Source: Phycisphaerales bacterium
GTDB taxonomy: Bacteria; Planctomycetota; Phycisphaerae; Phycisphaerales; UBA1924
Reading direction: 5' to 3'
Assembly (NCBI GenBank): GCA_017640485.1
Contig: JAEPQP010000006.1
Span: 1 to 52,914 of the forward strand
DNA length: 52,914 nt
Under the pieces are notes generated by a model. It had not been told where the DNA came from. It did no database searches and was given only the letters and a program-made list of their open reading frames with translations. Both the position numbers and the translations under genes were made by a program. How positions within the stretch are numbered: position 1 is the first letter of the stretch; each line of letters begins with the position of its first letter. Positions 15,166-22,195 of this stretch are shown here, one piece after another.

Positions 15166-16416
15166 ATGTCAGAACCCCCGCTCGTCCATATCCCGAAACA
15201 GAAAACCGTGCTCCCTGCAGCAGAAACAGCGTCTATACGCGATGTGATGGGGTCGTTTCAGGTTTTGCGATCTTCTGTTCTTGAGTTGTTCGGTGCCGCC
15301 GGGGTTGATCCCACAAAGACCCGGGAGCTCGCACGAGACTTGGGTTTAAATCGTGGGCTTGCATGGAAACTTTCGCGGGTCGCCCGATCTATCGACGGTA
15401 CCGATGTCGCGCACGATGTTCCGGGAAAGCAGAGCATGGAGCGTTTCATCACCGTTTGCGAACAGCGCGGGGCGCATGCTTCACTCATATCCAAAGCTCG
15501 TGAAGCAACCGACGCGTTTGAGCGCAGCGTTGCATCTTGCTCGGGTGGACGAAAGACGCTCGCGATGCTGCTTGCAAACTCTGGAGAGAATGTCGCGTCT
15601 CAGGATCGTGAGCGTTCCCGCCGCATGCTCTTCGACGGTGCATGTTCCGTCTGGGGTGTGCAAGCGCAGACACGTTTCGTGTCGGTGTACCTGTGTCCTT
15701 CACGCACAGCGCCGGGCATGCTTGATGCGGCGCACGTGACCGGGTACATCGGGTTCCGTCAGTTTGGATCGCGTCCATGGCCGATGAGTTACGAAGCGGT
15801 GCACGACAAGGATGGGAAGACATTGCCCATCAACAAAGACCCGCTGGATGATGTTGGATACGAAGAGGGTGATCTTCAGCTGTTGCGCGAGTTCTGTGAG
15901 CCAGCGGATCCAAAGATCGAGGTCCAGATGCAGGGGGATTACAAAGTCTTCAACCTCGCGGCGGGTCCGGTCGGGAATCGGGGCTTGACAACCTGTGTGT
16001 TCGGGAGCTTTCTCCGGTCCATTTACTCCACCACGACGAACGAAGACCACGAATCCGCGGGATTCATGGTGATGCTCCAAACTCCAGTCGAGCGTGTGAT
16101 TTTCGATTACTTCATCCACGATTCAGTTCGGCATTCGGGTGAAGTCGTCACCCATATGCTCGATCGTTTGACGTACCCTCACGACAACCGTGTCGAGAAC
16201 TTCGATGCTCAGTCGATGGCCATCGCGGAGCAAGGGTACGATCTCCCAAGAGGGATCGATGGTGCCGCGACCGCACATCTCCCTTGGTATCCAAGGCTGA
16301 TGCAGTTCATCGAAACAAGAACCGGCTACGGGATCAATGAGTTCCACGGATCGCGTTTCGAGATGACCTACCCTCCGATCTCGACCACACTGAGTCGGCG
16401 CATCGAAATTCAGTAA
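15166..16416 (+). CDS. Large HTH regulator-like protein of unknown family
   Basis: 416 residues from ATG 15166. The frame is open to 14941, but the extra part runs antisense through the divergent gene. Near residues 35-60, 'TRELARDLGLNRGLAWKLSR' looks like a helix-turn-helix. The following 80 residues are helical. The last 250 residues form an unknown alpha/beta domain with 'VYLCPSRTAPGMLDAAHVTG' and 'RVIFDYFIHDSVRH'. No membrane segment or enzyme motif is seen. I infer a DNA-binding regulator with a large sensor domain. The shared upstream palindrome fits autoregulation. It is the last chromosomal gene before the mobile element, with the att copy 28 bp after its stop. Confidence 0.6.
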   Translation: MSEPPLVHIPKQKTVLPAAETASIRDVMGSFQVLRSSVLELFGAAGVDPTKTRELARDLGLNRGLAWKLSRVARSIDGTDVAHDVPGKQSMERFITVCEQRGAHASLISKAREATDAFERSVASCSGGRKTLAMLLANSGENVASQDRERSRRMLFDGACSVWGVQAQTRFVSVYLCPSRTAPGMLDAAHVTGYIGFRQFGSRPWPMSYEAVHDKDGKTLPINKDPLDDVGYEEGDLQLLREFCEPADPKIEVQMQGDYKVFNLAAGPVGNRGLTTCVFGSFLRSIYSTTTNEDHESAGFMVMLQTPVERVIFDYFIHDSVRHSGEVVTHMLDRLTYPHDNRVENFDAQSMAIAEQGYDLPRGIDGAATAHLPWYPRLMQFIETRTGYGINEFHGSRFEMTYPPISTTLSRRIEIQ

Positions 16417-16444
16417 TCTCGCTGAGCGATTGATGAGATCAAGT

Positions 16445-16471
16445 AATGGAGCCGGGGGGAATCGAACCCCC
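16445..16471. repeat. Left attachment site: copy of the tmRNA 3' end
   Basis: 27 bases identical to 22131-22157, covering the T-arm and acceptor end of tmRNA (minus-strand reading ends GGCTCCA). Beyond it the sequence has no tmRNA features, so this is a duplicated fragment and not a second tmRNA or tRNA gene. Confidence 0.9.
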
Positions 16472-16637
16472 AAATATCGAGCTTTACGGATACGCGAGTG
16501 GGGGAGCGCGTCGCTAGAAGCGTCGTTGGTCAGTGTCCATTACTGACTCGTGTCAATCATGCTTGGCCATCATTGCCAGAGCATGTTCGTCAGTCTATTT
16601 GTGTCCTCGCTGAGAGTGCTTCCGAGAGGGGGCACCC

Positions 16638-16868
16638 ATGAAACACGAGCATGCTGGATATGTGACGATCGATCTTGCTGAATCCGACTACTCAGATCTG
16701 ATTCAACTCCTGGATTCTCGGATCAAGAGCGAACGCGCCCGCGCTGCTGCGTATAAAGCTCATCGGGATCACTCAAATCAAATGGTCGCTAGTGGCCGTA
16801 TGTCGCAGCTGATCGCTCTGAGAAATGCTGTTGTGTCTGGATGTCGTCAGGAGGTGGACGATGTCTAA
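16638..16868 (+). CDS. Small unknown protein, first gene of the element
   Basis: 76 residues, mostly helical and charged ('AESDYSDLIQLLDSRIKSER', then 'AAAYKAHRDHSNQMVASGRM'), no membrane segment, no known motif. GAGAGGGGG lies just upstream of ATG 16638. The gene overlaps the next (Rep-like) start by eight bases, so the two are probably cotranslated. The long frame that would be continuous with the integrase in the excised circle ends at the TGA of 16639-16641, overlapping this ATG (ATGA). In the circular form this gene would therefore lie directly downstream of the integrase in the same operon. Confidence 0.7.
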   Translation: MKHEHAGYVTIDLAESDYSDLIQLLDSRIKSERARAAAYKAHRDHSNQMVASGRMSQLIALRNAVVSGCRQEVDDV

Positions 16869-18075
16869 GGAAGCTACAGGCAACAGTGGGGCAGTAGGCA
16901 GTGCCCGCGAGGATCGCGGGTCTGCCTGCTCCCCTGCTGTGCCTCTTCCCGCCCGCCGGTCGCCGTCGGAGCATCGCCCCTCGCAAGAGGTCCGGGGCGA
17001 TGCGGAGCGGCGAGTGGTGGGCGGGCCCCCCGCCCGTCGGGAGCCTGAGGTGCGGAGCCTTGGTATTTATCCCCGCATTGTAACACCGGGGATAGAAACC
17101 CAAAACCCGGATAATCAAGCACCAGAGCCGGGTATGTCCAGTCGGCCTGATTGGATTCGCTTGTCGGGTCCAGACTCGCAAAAGGAGTGGCTCATGGATC
17201 TAATCTGGTCAAGATATGGAGAGTACATGTCCATGAGTGGTGCAAAGCACTATGAGGCGGGTGCAATGTGGCCGTGTGGCATAATGATCAGTTGGCGGAA
17301 GAGTTCAAACGGATTGCTGATTGATATGCAAGGACAGTTTCTGTCATCGACACCAGTTGATGAGTTCATGAATCTGACACGAGAGATCATGATGCATGGC
17401 TTCCACTGCACACGGATCGATTTAGCGGTGGATCATGTTGGTATGGATCTTAACCTGTACACCAATGCAGTCGAGTCATGCGAATCGGGATGCTTATGTA
17501 AACTGCGCACCCATGCGCCAAACCCGGAATACAAAGCTGATGGGACTGTAACTCGCCGGTTGTTGAAAATCGGCCAGCGTGGTTCACCTGTTTGTGTCCG
17601 AATCTATGACAAGGGGCTCCACACGAAGCTGTTCCCATGCGGTCACTGGGAGCGATTTGAAGTCGAGTTCAAAGACGACAAAGCCCCTGAGGTTTGTATG
17701 GCATTAGTCCGTGCTGGAGATGAATTGCCAGATCTGATATGGCGGTATGTCATCGGTGCAGTTGACTTTCGTATCAAGAATGGGCGTTCAGAGCTCGACC
17801 GAAGACCTCGGTCTGGGTGGTGGGATGAGTATGTAGGCCATGCGGTACCCATACTGAATAAGCCGATCAGAAAAGAGAGTGGCTTCGAGAGCTGGTGTAA
17901 CCATTTCCGAGTGACAGCCGGAGCGCGCCTGATACAACTCTCAAACATACTCGGCATGACACCCCAACAGTTCTTCAGTCAATTGATCGAGGGTCTTGAG
18001 CCATCAACTACGGTTGTGCCAGCGACGGTCGATGCTAAGAACTACATTCAATCGTTCAAGGACACCCCGCGCTAA
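16861..18075 (+). CDS. Rep_trans-like replication initiation protein
   Basis: 404 residues from ATG 16861, preceded by AGGAGG at about 8 bases. Residues 1-90 are low-complexity (Arg, Pro, Glu, Ser) and lie over a cluster of DNA hairpins. The folded part starts near Met92 (17134), which is an alternative start. It shows 'TRIDLAVDHVG' near 190, 'VCVRIYDKGLHTK' and 'HWERFEVEFKDD' near 250-275, the pattern of the replication initiation factor family (plasmid Rep_trans, filamentous-phage RstA-like, ICE replication proteins) that nick DNA for rolling-circle replication. The catalytic Tyr was not identified with confidence. It overlaps the convergent cargo gene by 20 bases. It suggests that the excised element can replicate. 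Confidence 0.75.
   Translation: MSKEATGNSGAVGSAREDRGSACSPAVPLPARRSPSEHRPSQEVRGDAERRVVGGPPARREPEVRSLGIYPRIVTPGIETQNPDNQAPEPGMSSRPDWIRLSGPDSQKEWLMDLIWSRYGEYMSMSGAKHYEAGAMWPCGIMISWRKSSNGLLIDMQGQFLSSTPVDEFMNLTREIMMHGFHCTRIDLAVDHVGMDLNLYTNAVESCESGCLCKLRTHAPNPEYKADGTVTRRLLKIGQRGSPVCVRIYDKGLHTKLFPCGHWERFEVEFKDDKAPEVCMALVRAGDELPDLIWRYVIGAVDFRIKNGRSELDRRPRSGWWDEYVGHAVPILNKPIRKESGFESWCNHFRVTAGARLIQLSNILGMTPQQFFSQLIEGLEPSTTVVPATVDAKNYIQSFKDTPR
16888..17094. repeat. Cluster of inverted repeats, candidate replication origin
   Basis: Within 207 bases there are four strong hairpins. CCCGCGA/TCGCGGG is at 16904-16920, nested in a partial outer stem 16888-16934. GCATCGCCCC/GGGGCGATGC is at 16971-16980 with 16994-17003 (10 bp perfect). 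GGGCGGG/CCCGCCC is at 17019-17035. TATCCCCG/CGGGGATA is at 17068-17075 with 17087-17094. The code here gives a low-complexity protein segment, so the DNA structure seems to be what is kept. An origin lying inside or just before rep is common in rolling-circle replicons; the assignment here is inference. Confidence 0.5.
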
Positions 18076-20089
18076 ACGCGGTGAGGAAGGAGCTGATATC
18101 GAAGAAGTCGAAGAGTCCATCTCCATTAAAGTCTGCTGTTGGGTCTTGGAACGTATATGAGGAAATGAAACTTGAAATGTCAAAGAAATCAAGCGATCCG
18201 TCGCCATTGAGATCAGTGAGGCAGTTCTTCGGGCAGTCGCTAACATCGATTATCTGAAGGCCAGAATCTTCATCTGCGATATAGGCGATAGAGCCCACTA
18301 CGACAACACTGTGAGCGATATCATCTGTATCGTAGAAACCTAGAGAGAACGGGGCTGCCGAATCACTGATATCGATAATCTGTAAACCAGATCGCCCATT
18401 AGCGAGGTAGGCGGTCGTGCCCACAATAGTGACGCCGCGTACATCGCTGCTTGGTACTTCCCACGACTCAATTAGATTGGGAAATTCTGGAGTACTGATA
18501 TCAATGATCTGCAAACCTGAGTCCATATCCGCGACATATGCAGTTGTGCCGATAATCTCTACAGAAAGTGCATAATCAGGAGTGTCGTATGAACCAATGA
18601 GACTGGGTAAAGTCGGATTGCTCACGTCGATGATTTGCATGCCAGAAGAGCCGTCAGCTACATATCCAGTGGTCCCTACAATCGTGATACTATTGGCTTG
18701 CCCGGGTGTGTCATATGACCCAAGGATTGATGGGGCGAGAGGTGTGCTGACATCAATGATCTGAATACCTGATCCGTCAGCCACATACACAGTTGTGCCT
18801 ACAACAGCTAAGCCTATAGCGCGGCTAGGTGTTTCATATGAGCCAAGAAAAGCCGGTGCTTCCGGATCGCTGATGTCGACAATCTCTAAGCCAGATTCCA
18901 AACCAGCAACATAGGCGATGTCTCCATTAACGGCGACACTGACAGCTTCATCAAGGGTCGCGTATGAGCCAAAACTTGAGGGGGCCATTGAATCACTAAT
19001 GTCAATAATCTGTAGGCCGGAGTTTCCATCGGCAATGTAGGCTGTTGTGCCTAAAACTACCAAATCGAAGGCTTGATCAGGTGTTTGGTACGCTCCTAGG
19101 AGCGGGGGTGACTTGGGGTCGCTAACATCGATGATTTGCAGCGAAGTGTCATCAGCGACGTATGCAATGGTCCCATTCGTTGTCACGCTAAGTGATTGGC
19201 CTGGAGTTTCGTATGAACCTATAAACTCAACGTCGGCCGGATCGCTGACATTATAGATTTGTAGGCCATCTCTAGAATCAGCGACATAGGCTGTGGTGCC
19301 GTGAATAGTGATGTCATAGGCAGGGTTTGGGGTATCGAAGGATCCCATATTAACCGGTACTTCAGGGTTGCTAATATCAATCATTTTGATGTCGTCATAA
19401 TTGCTGGCTAAATATGCGGTTGAGCCATGAATAGCGACGCTACGAGAATTTTCACCATAGCTGTAAGTACTAATGAGTTCAGGTGCTGTAGGAATACTAA
19501 TATCAATGATTTGCAGTCCAAAATGCCAATCAGCAACATAGGCTAAGCTGCCGACAATTTCTACTGCGCGTGCCCGTCCAGGCGTATCGTATGATCCAAT
19601 AGATAGCGGTGTAGATGGGTCACTTATATCGATGATAAGCAGGCCAGAATCCAAATCGGCGACATAGGCATAGTCGCCCACTACAGTGACATCTTGAGCA
19701 CTGCTCGGTGTTATATGCATGCCAACAAGTATGGGATCTGCAGGATTACTAATGTCAACAATATGTAGATCACCATCAAATCCGCCATTGGTGAAGTATG
19801 CTGTAGTGTCAACAACTGCAACATCTTCAAATTTTCCAGACTTCCCATATGATCCGAGAAACAATGGATTGGATGGATCACTGATATCAAGAATCTGCAG
19901 CCCAGCCCAATCTGCTACATAGGCGGTGGTGTTTTGGATAGCGACTTCATAAGTTCTGCTTGGGGATTCATACGATCCGAGGTAATCCCGATTTCGACAG
20001 ACCATCCCATCAGCATGTGCTTGTGACACAGCGGCTGAAATGAGACTCAGCGCGATTGCGGCAAATATCGACTGCAGGTATATGTGCAT
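18056..20089 (-). CDS. Secreted LVIVD-repeat beta-propeller protein with GC dockerin (element cargo)
   Basis: 677 residues. A signal peptide covers about 1-26 ('IFAAIALSLISAAVSQAHA'). About fourteen repeats of 42-43 residues follow, each of the form 'GTTAYVADxxSGLQIIDISD' then 'P..P..LGSYDTP', the LVIVD type that folds as beta-propeller blades. The C-terminus is a dockerin pair with 'DLNGDGSLDFFDIS' and 'DFNGDGLFDFFDIS', ending 'FSAGCP'. It lies inside the mobile element, opposite in strand to the other genes, and its 3' end overlaps rep by 20 bases. Base composition is more AT-rich than host dockerin genes, which points to transfer. It is the only obvious cargo; a role in adhesion or surface display is inferred. 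Confidence 0.88.
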   Translation of the reverse strand: MHIYLQSIFAAIALSLISAAVSQAHADGMVCRNRDYLGSYESPSRTYEVAIQNTTAYVADWAGLQILDISDPSNPLFLGSYGKSGKFEDVAVVDTTAYFTNGGFDGDLHIVDISNPADPILVGMHITPSSAQDVTVVGDYAYVADLDSGLLIIDISDPSTPLSIGSYDTPGRARAVEIVGSLAYVADWHFGLQIIDISIPTAPELISTYSYGENSRSVAIHGSTAYLASNYDDIKMIDISNPEVPVNMGSFDTPNPAYDITIHGTTAYVADSRDGLQIYNVSDPADVEFIGSYETPGQSLSVTTNGTIAYVADDTSLQIIDVSDPKSPPLLGAYQTPDQAFDLVVLGTTAYIADGNSGLQIIDISDSMAPSSFGSYATLDEAVSVAVNGDIAYVAGLESGLEIVDISDPEAPAFLGSYETPSRAIGLAVVGTTVYVADGSGIQIIDVSTPLAPSILGSYDTPGQANSITIVGTTGYVADGSSGMQIIDVSNPTLPSLIGSYDTPDYALSVEIIGTTAYVADMDSGLQIIDISTPEFPNLIESWEVPSSDVRGVTIVGTTAYLANGRSGLQIIDISDSAAPFSLGFYDTDDIAHSVVVVGSIAYIADEDSGLQIIDVSDCPKNCLTDLNGDGSLDFFDISSFISSYTFQDPTADFNGDGLFDFFDISSFLTAFSAGCP

Positions 20090-20225
20090 AATGTGTACAA
20101 GCTCCAGAGTATGAACATCGATTTTATTCGAAGTCCCATTGGATTAAAAGCTCAAAACAGTCAGACTTTGCCAGCGATGCGATTGCGGTAACTGGTCTAT
20201 AGCCCGGTGATTGATATTGATGCCT

Positions 20226-20254
20226 GTGACAAACAACGACAAACCGTGACAAAC
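20226..20254 (+). promoter_or_regulatory. Three 10-bp iterons GACAAAC in the control region of the element
   Basis: GACAAAC occurs at 20228-20234, 20238-20244 and 20248-20254, exactly ten bases apart, with GTGACAAACA forms at the first and third copy. It lies between the divergent cargo gene (start 20089) and the regulator-excisionase-integrase operon (start 20321). One-helical-turn spacing suits a cooperative DNA-binding protein such as the ribbon-helix-helix protein next to it, or a Rep/Xis protein. Confidence 0.6.
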
Positions 20255-20286
20255 ACCGAATTATTGTGGTATTTGTTCGCATAGGC

Positions 20287-20315
20287 TTGACAGCATCGCA
20301 AGTAAGCATCATATG
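20287..20315 (+). promoter_or_regulatory. Possible promoter of the regulator-integrase operon
   Basis: A consensus TTGACA (20287-20292) is followed after 17 bases by CATATG (20310-20315), a weak -10. If used, transcription would start about at the ATG (20321), giving a leaderless or almost leaderless message. No other -10 fits better. Confidence 0.35.
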
Positions 20316-20320
20316 CACGC

Positions 20321-20674
20321 ATGAAAAGCAGAGACCGCATCACGACCACGCTGGATTCCTCGCTCATCGAACGTATCGATCGTGTCGCCGAGTTTCGGAA
20401 TGAATCACGATCAGCAACCATCGACCGGATGCTCGCAAATGGCATCGAGGATGAGGAGAAGATGCTGGAATCAATCGGGGTAGGGGTGCAGGGCCGGATC
20501 ATCGCGCTCCTCATCGAAAATCCGAAGATTCTGAACTCCTTATCCAAAGCCGTCGGCGAGGCGCTCACTGATGAACAACTCGCCAGTATCGAAGAGAGTG
20601 GGTCGGATGTGATCGCTGCTGGGAAACGCTATCGAAACTACAAGAAAACTGTCGTGGAGAAAGGAAAGAAGTGA
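20321..20674 (+). CDS. Ribbon-helix-helix DNA-binding protein
   Basis: 117 residues. The N-terminus 'RDRITTTLDSSLIERIDRVA' then 'EFRNESRSATIDRML' is a clear CopG/Arc/MetJ-type fold: a strand pairing through 'ITTTLD' and two helices around 'NESRSA'. The C-terminal 70 residues are helical and Lys-rich. It is first of a three-gene operon with the excisionase-like protein (4 bp gap) and the integrase, so it probably controls integration/excision or copy number. The three GACAAAC iterons about 70-95 bases upstream are its likely operator (inference). No Shine-Dalgarno sequence is evident before the ATG, in line with a possible leaderless transcript. Confidence 0.85.
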   Translation: MKSRDRITTTLDSSLIERIDRVAEFRNESRSATIDRMLANGIEDEEKMLESIGVGVQGRIIALLIENPKILNSLSKAVGEALTDEQLASIEESGSDVIAAGKRYRNYKKTVVEKGKK

Positions 20675-20678
20675 TCAG

Positions 20679-20867
20679 ATGCAAAAATCAGATCGGCTCA
20701 TAGCAATCAAGGATGTAGCCAAGATGCTGTGCATGAGTGTCCGCACAATGGAACGGCGTATCAAAAAGGGTTTGATGCCTCCACCTGAATACAACGGGCC
20801 AAGACGGGTTTATCGCGAGTCTGTGATACCTGTGCTCATCAAACAAGCGACAAGGGGGGAATCATGA
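20679..20867 (+). CDS. Excisionase-like winged helix-turn-helix protein
   Basis: 62 residues with 'IAIKDVAKMLCMSVRTMERR' followed by 'IKKGLMPPPEYNGPRRVYRE', the compact MerR/AlpA-type fold used by phage and island excisionases (Xis) and by AlpA-like activators. The basic recognition helix and the wing residues are complete. It starts four bases after the ribbon-helix-helix gene, and its TGA overlaps the integrase ATG (ATGA), so it is made with the integrase. The likely job is to steer the integrase towards excision by bending DNA at att arms. An alternative is a transcription activator of the operon. Confidence 0.85.
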   Translation: MQKSDRLIAIKDVAKMLCMSVRTMERRIKKGLMPPPEYNGPRRVYRESVIPVLIKQATRGES

Positions 20868-22195
20868 GCTCTCTCAGTCCACACACCGAAGTCGGGTATG
20901 TCAAGCGGAACAAACGCAAGGGCAAGCCCTATGGCAACTACATCGGCTACTACAGATTCCCTGACGAGGTTGAAATAACGAAGATCAACCTCCAAATCAG
21001 AGATAAGCGATTCGCTGAGCAGAAACTTCGCGAGCTTATTGAACAAACGCACGCTGTACGAACAGGGCTGAAGCCAAGTGATGAACTGCTCAACGCAGCC
21101 GCTAAGCCACTTGCGGAGTACATTGAAGACTACGTACTGAGTATGAAGGCGCGCAAACTCAAGCACGAAACGATTCGGAAGATTGGGCCGATGCTTCGGC
21201 GCTTGTTCAATGATTGCGAATGGAATCGGATATCAGATCTTTCGGCATCTGGCTTTGAGTCATGGCGTGCTTCTGTGGCTCTCTCATCGAAAGCACAAAA
21301 CCATCACTTGAATACAGCGAAGGCGTTCACGAACTGGCTCATCACGATTCAAGTCTGTGAACGGAATCCGTTCAAGGGGATTAAGCCTGCAAGGGTGATT
21401 GGCAACGAAACCCGCCCCAGACGGGCGCTCAACATAGACGAGGTCGATCGTTTGGTGAAACACTGTCCGTGTCCACGCCGACGGATGATCTACATGATCG
21501 CTTTTGCCACCGCTGCACGCAGCTCGGAGATGAAGGGCTTCCGATGGTCAGATATTCACCTCTGCTCGAATGATCCCGCGATCACATACCGAAATAGCAA
21601 CACCAAGAGCACAAAGCCTGAGCGCAATCCAATACCCCATTGGCTTGCAGATTCATTGCGAGAGTTCAAGCCAGAGAACGCCAAGCCTGATGATCTGGTG
21701 TTCTCGAAATGGATTGGTAACCATTCGCTGAACAAGGATCTTGAAAGAGCTGGGATTCCAAAACACAATGCACACGGCGAATCAGCGTGTTTGTATTCAC
21801 TCAGGCACGGGTTCAATCAGACAATGTTGGAATCCAACATTCCGTTCCGACATGCCCAGCGATTGATGCGGCACAGCGACCCCAAGCATACCGCCAACAC
21901 CTATCTTGATTCAGATGGCCTCAACCTTCGTGAGAGTATCGATAAACTCCCCGCGGTCGGAGAGCACCCGCGCGTCGCCAGAAGCGTCGTTGAGGTGGTC
22001 GAGGAGCGACTCGGAGTGTCAGTGAATGTCGCGGTGAATGAAAATTCTGATCTTCAAAGAACCGCAATCGCTGTTTCTGGACGGGAATCCATGACACCAA
22101 ATGTCGCAGAGTGTCCAGATCATCAAAGTAAATGGAGCCGGGGGGAATCGAACCCCCGTCCCGGGATTGTCAGTAGAGTGCTTCTACGAGTGTAG
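20864..22195 (+). CDS. Tyrosine recombinase (integrase) of the ssrA element
   Basis: 443 residues in the integrated state. There is an N-terminal arm-binding-like part, a SAM-like core-binding domain (about residues 85-165), and a catalytic domain with Arg219 ('ATAARSSEMKG'), Arg314/His315 ('YSLRHGF'), His337 ('LMRHSDPKHT') and the nucleophile Tyr347 ('TANTYLD'). The first His of the usual H-x-x-R box is Tyr311. The last 21 codons lie in the att core and the tmRNA gene, so they are host DNA read in an incidental frame ('WSRGESNPRP'). In the circular form the frame would go on through the left end to 16641, giving 487 residues. It catalyses site-specific insertion at ssrA. Its start overlaps the Xis-like gene. 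Confidence 0.93.
   Translation: MSSLSPHTEVGYVKRNKRKGKPYGNYIGYYRFPDEVEITKINLQIRDKRFAEQKLRELIEQTHAVRTGLKPSDELLNAAAKPLAEYIEDYVLSMKARKLKHETIRKIGPMLRRLFNDCEWNRISDLSASGFESWRASVALSSKAQNHHLNTAKAFTNWLITIQVCERNPFKGIKPARVIGNETRPRRALNIDEVDRLVKHCPCPRRRMIYMIAFATAARSSEMKGFRWSDIHLCSNDPAITYRNSNTKSTKPERNPIPHWLADSLREFKPENAKPDDLVFSKWIGNHSLNKDLERAGIPKHNAHGESACLYSLRHGFNQTMLESNIPFRHAQRLMRHSDPKHTANTYLDSDGLNLRESIDKLPAVGEHPRVARSVVEVVEERLGVSVNVAVNENSDLQRTAIAVSGRESMTPNVAECPDHQSKWSRGESNPRPGIVSRVLLRV
22131..22157. repeat. Right attachment site, within the intact tmRNA 3' end
   Basis: 27 bases identical to 16445-16471. It covers the discriminator base, the acceptor 3' strand and the T-arm of tmRNA, the classic target segment of tyrosine integrases. 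The repeat ends exactly where left and right differ (A after the C run on the left, G on the right). Confidence 0.9.

Larger units (their letters stand above)
16445..22157. mobile_element. Integrative element inserted in the 3' end of ssrA
   Basis: About 5.7 kb bounded by a 27-bp direct repeat of the tmRNA 3' end (16445-16471 and 22131-22157). It contains a small gene, a Rep-like gene, a dockerin-LVIVD cargo gene, a ribbon-helix-helix gene, an excisionase-like HTH gene and a tyrosine integrase whose end meets the right repeat. Cargo and Rep are visibly more AT-rich than the flanks. No relaxase, capsid or conjugation gene is present, so it resembles a satellite or plasmid-like integrative element rather than a prophage or ICE. 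The intact tmRNA lies at the right side, so integration preserves ssrA. Confidence 0.88.

Noticed and set aside
16445-16471. A second tmRNA or tRNA gene downstream of 16416
   Set aside because: Only the last 27 bases of the tmRNA gene are present; no 5' acceptor strand, D-arm or tag region follows, so it is an att duplication.
18200-20000. CRISPR-like or DNA satellite repeats in the AT-rich cargo gene
   Set aside because: The periodicity is of 126-129 bases with low DNA identity and conserved protein pattern, so it reflects LVIVD protein repeats.
16445-22157. Prophage interpretation of the element
   Set aside because: No capsid, tail, packaging or lysis gene; only integration, replication and cargo functions are seen.
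22130-22195. A conserved C-terminal domain of the integrase reading 'WSRGESNPRP'
   Set aside because: This is the antisense reading of the tmRNA 3' end, an incidental extension caused by integration.
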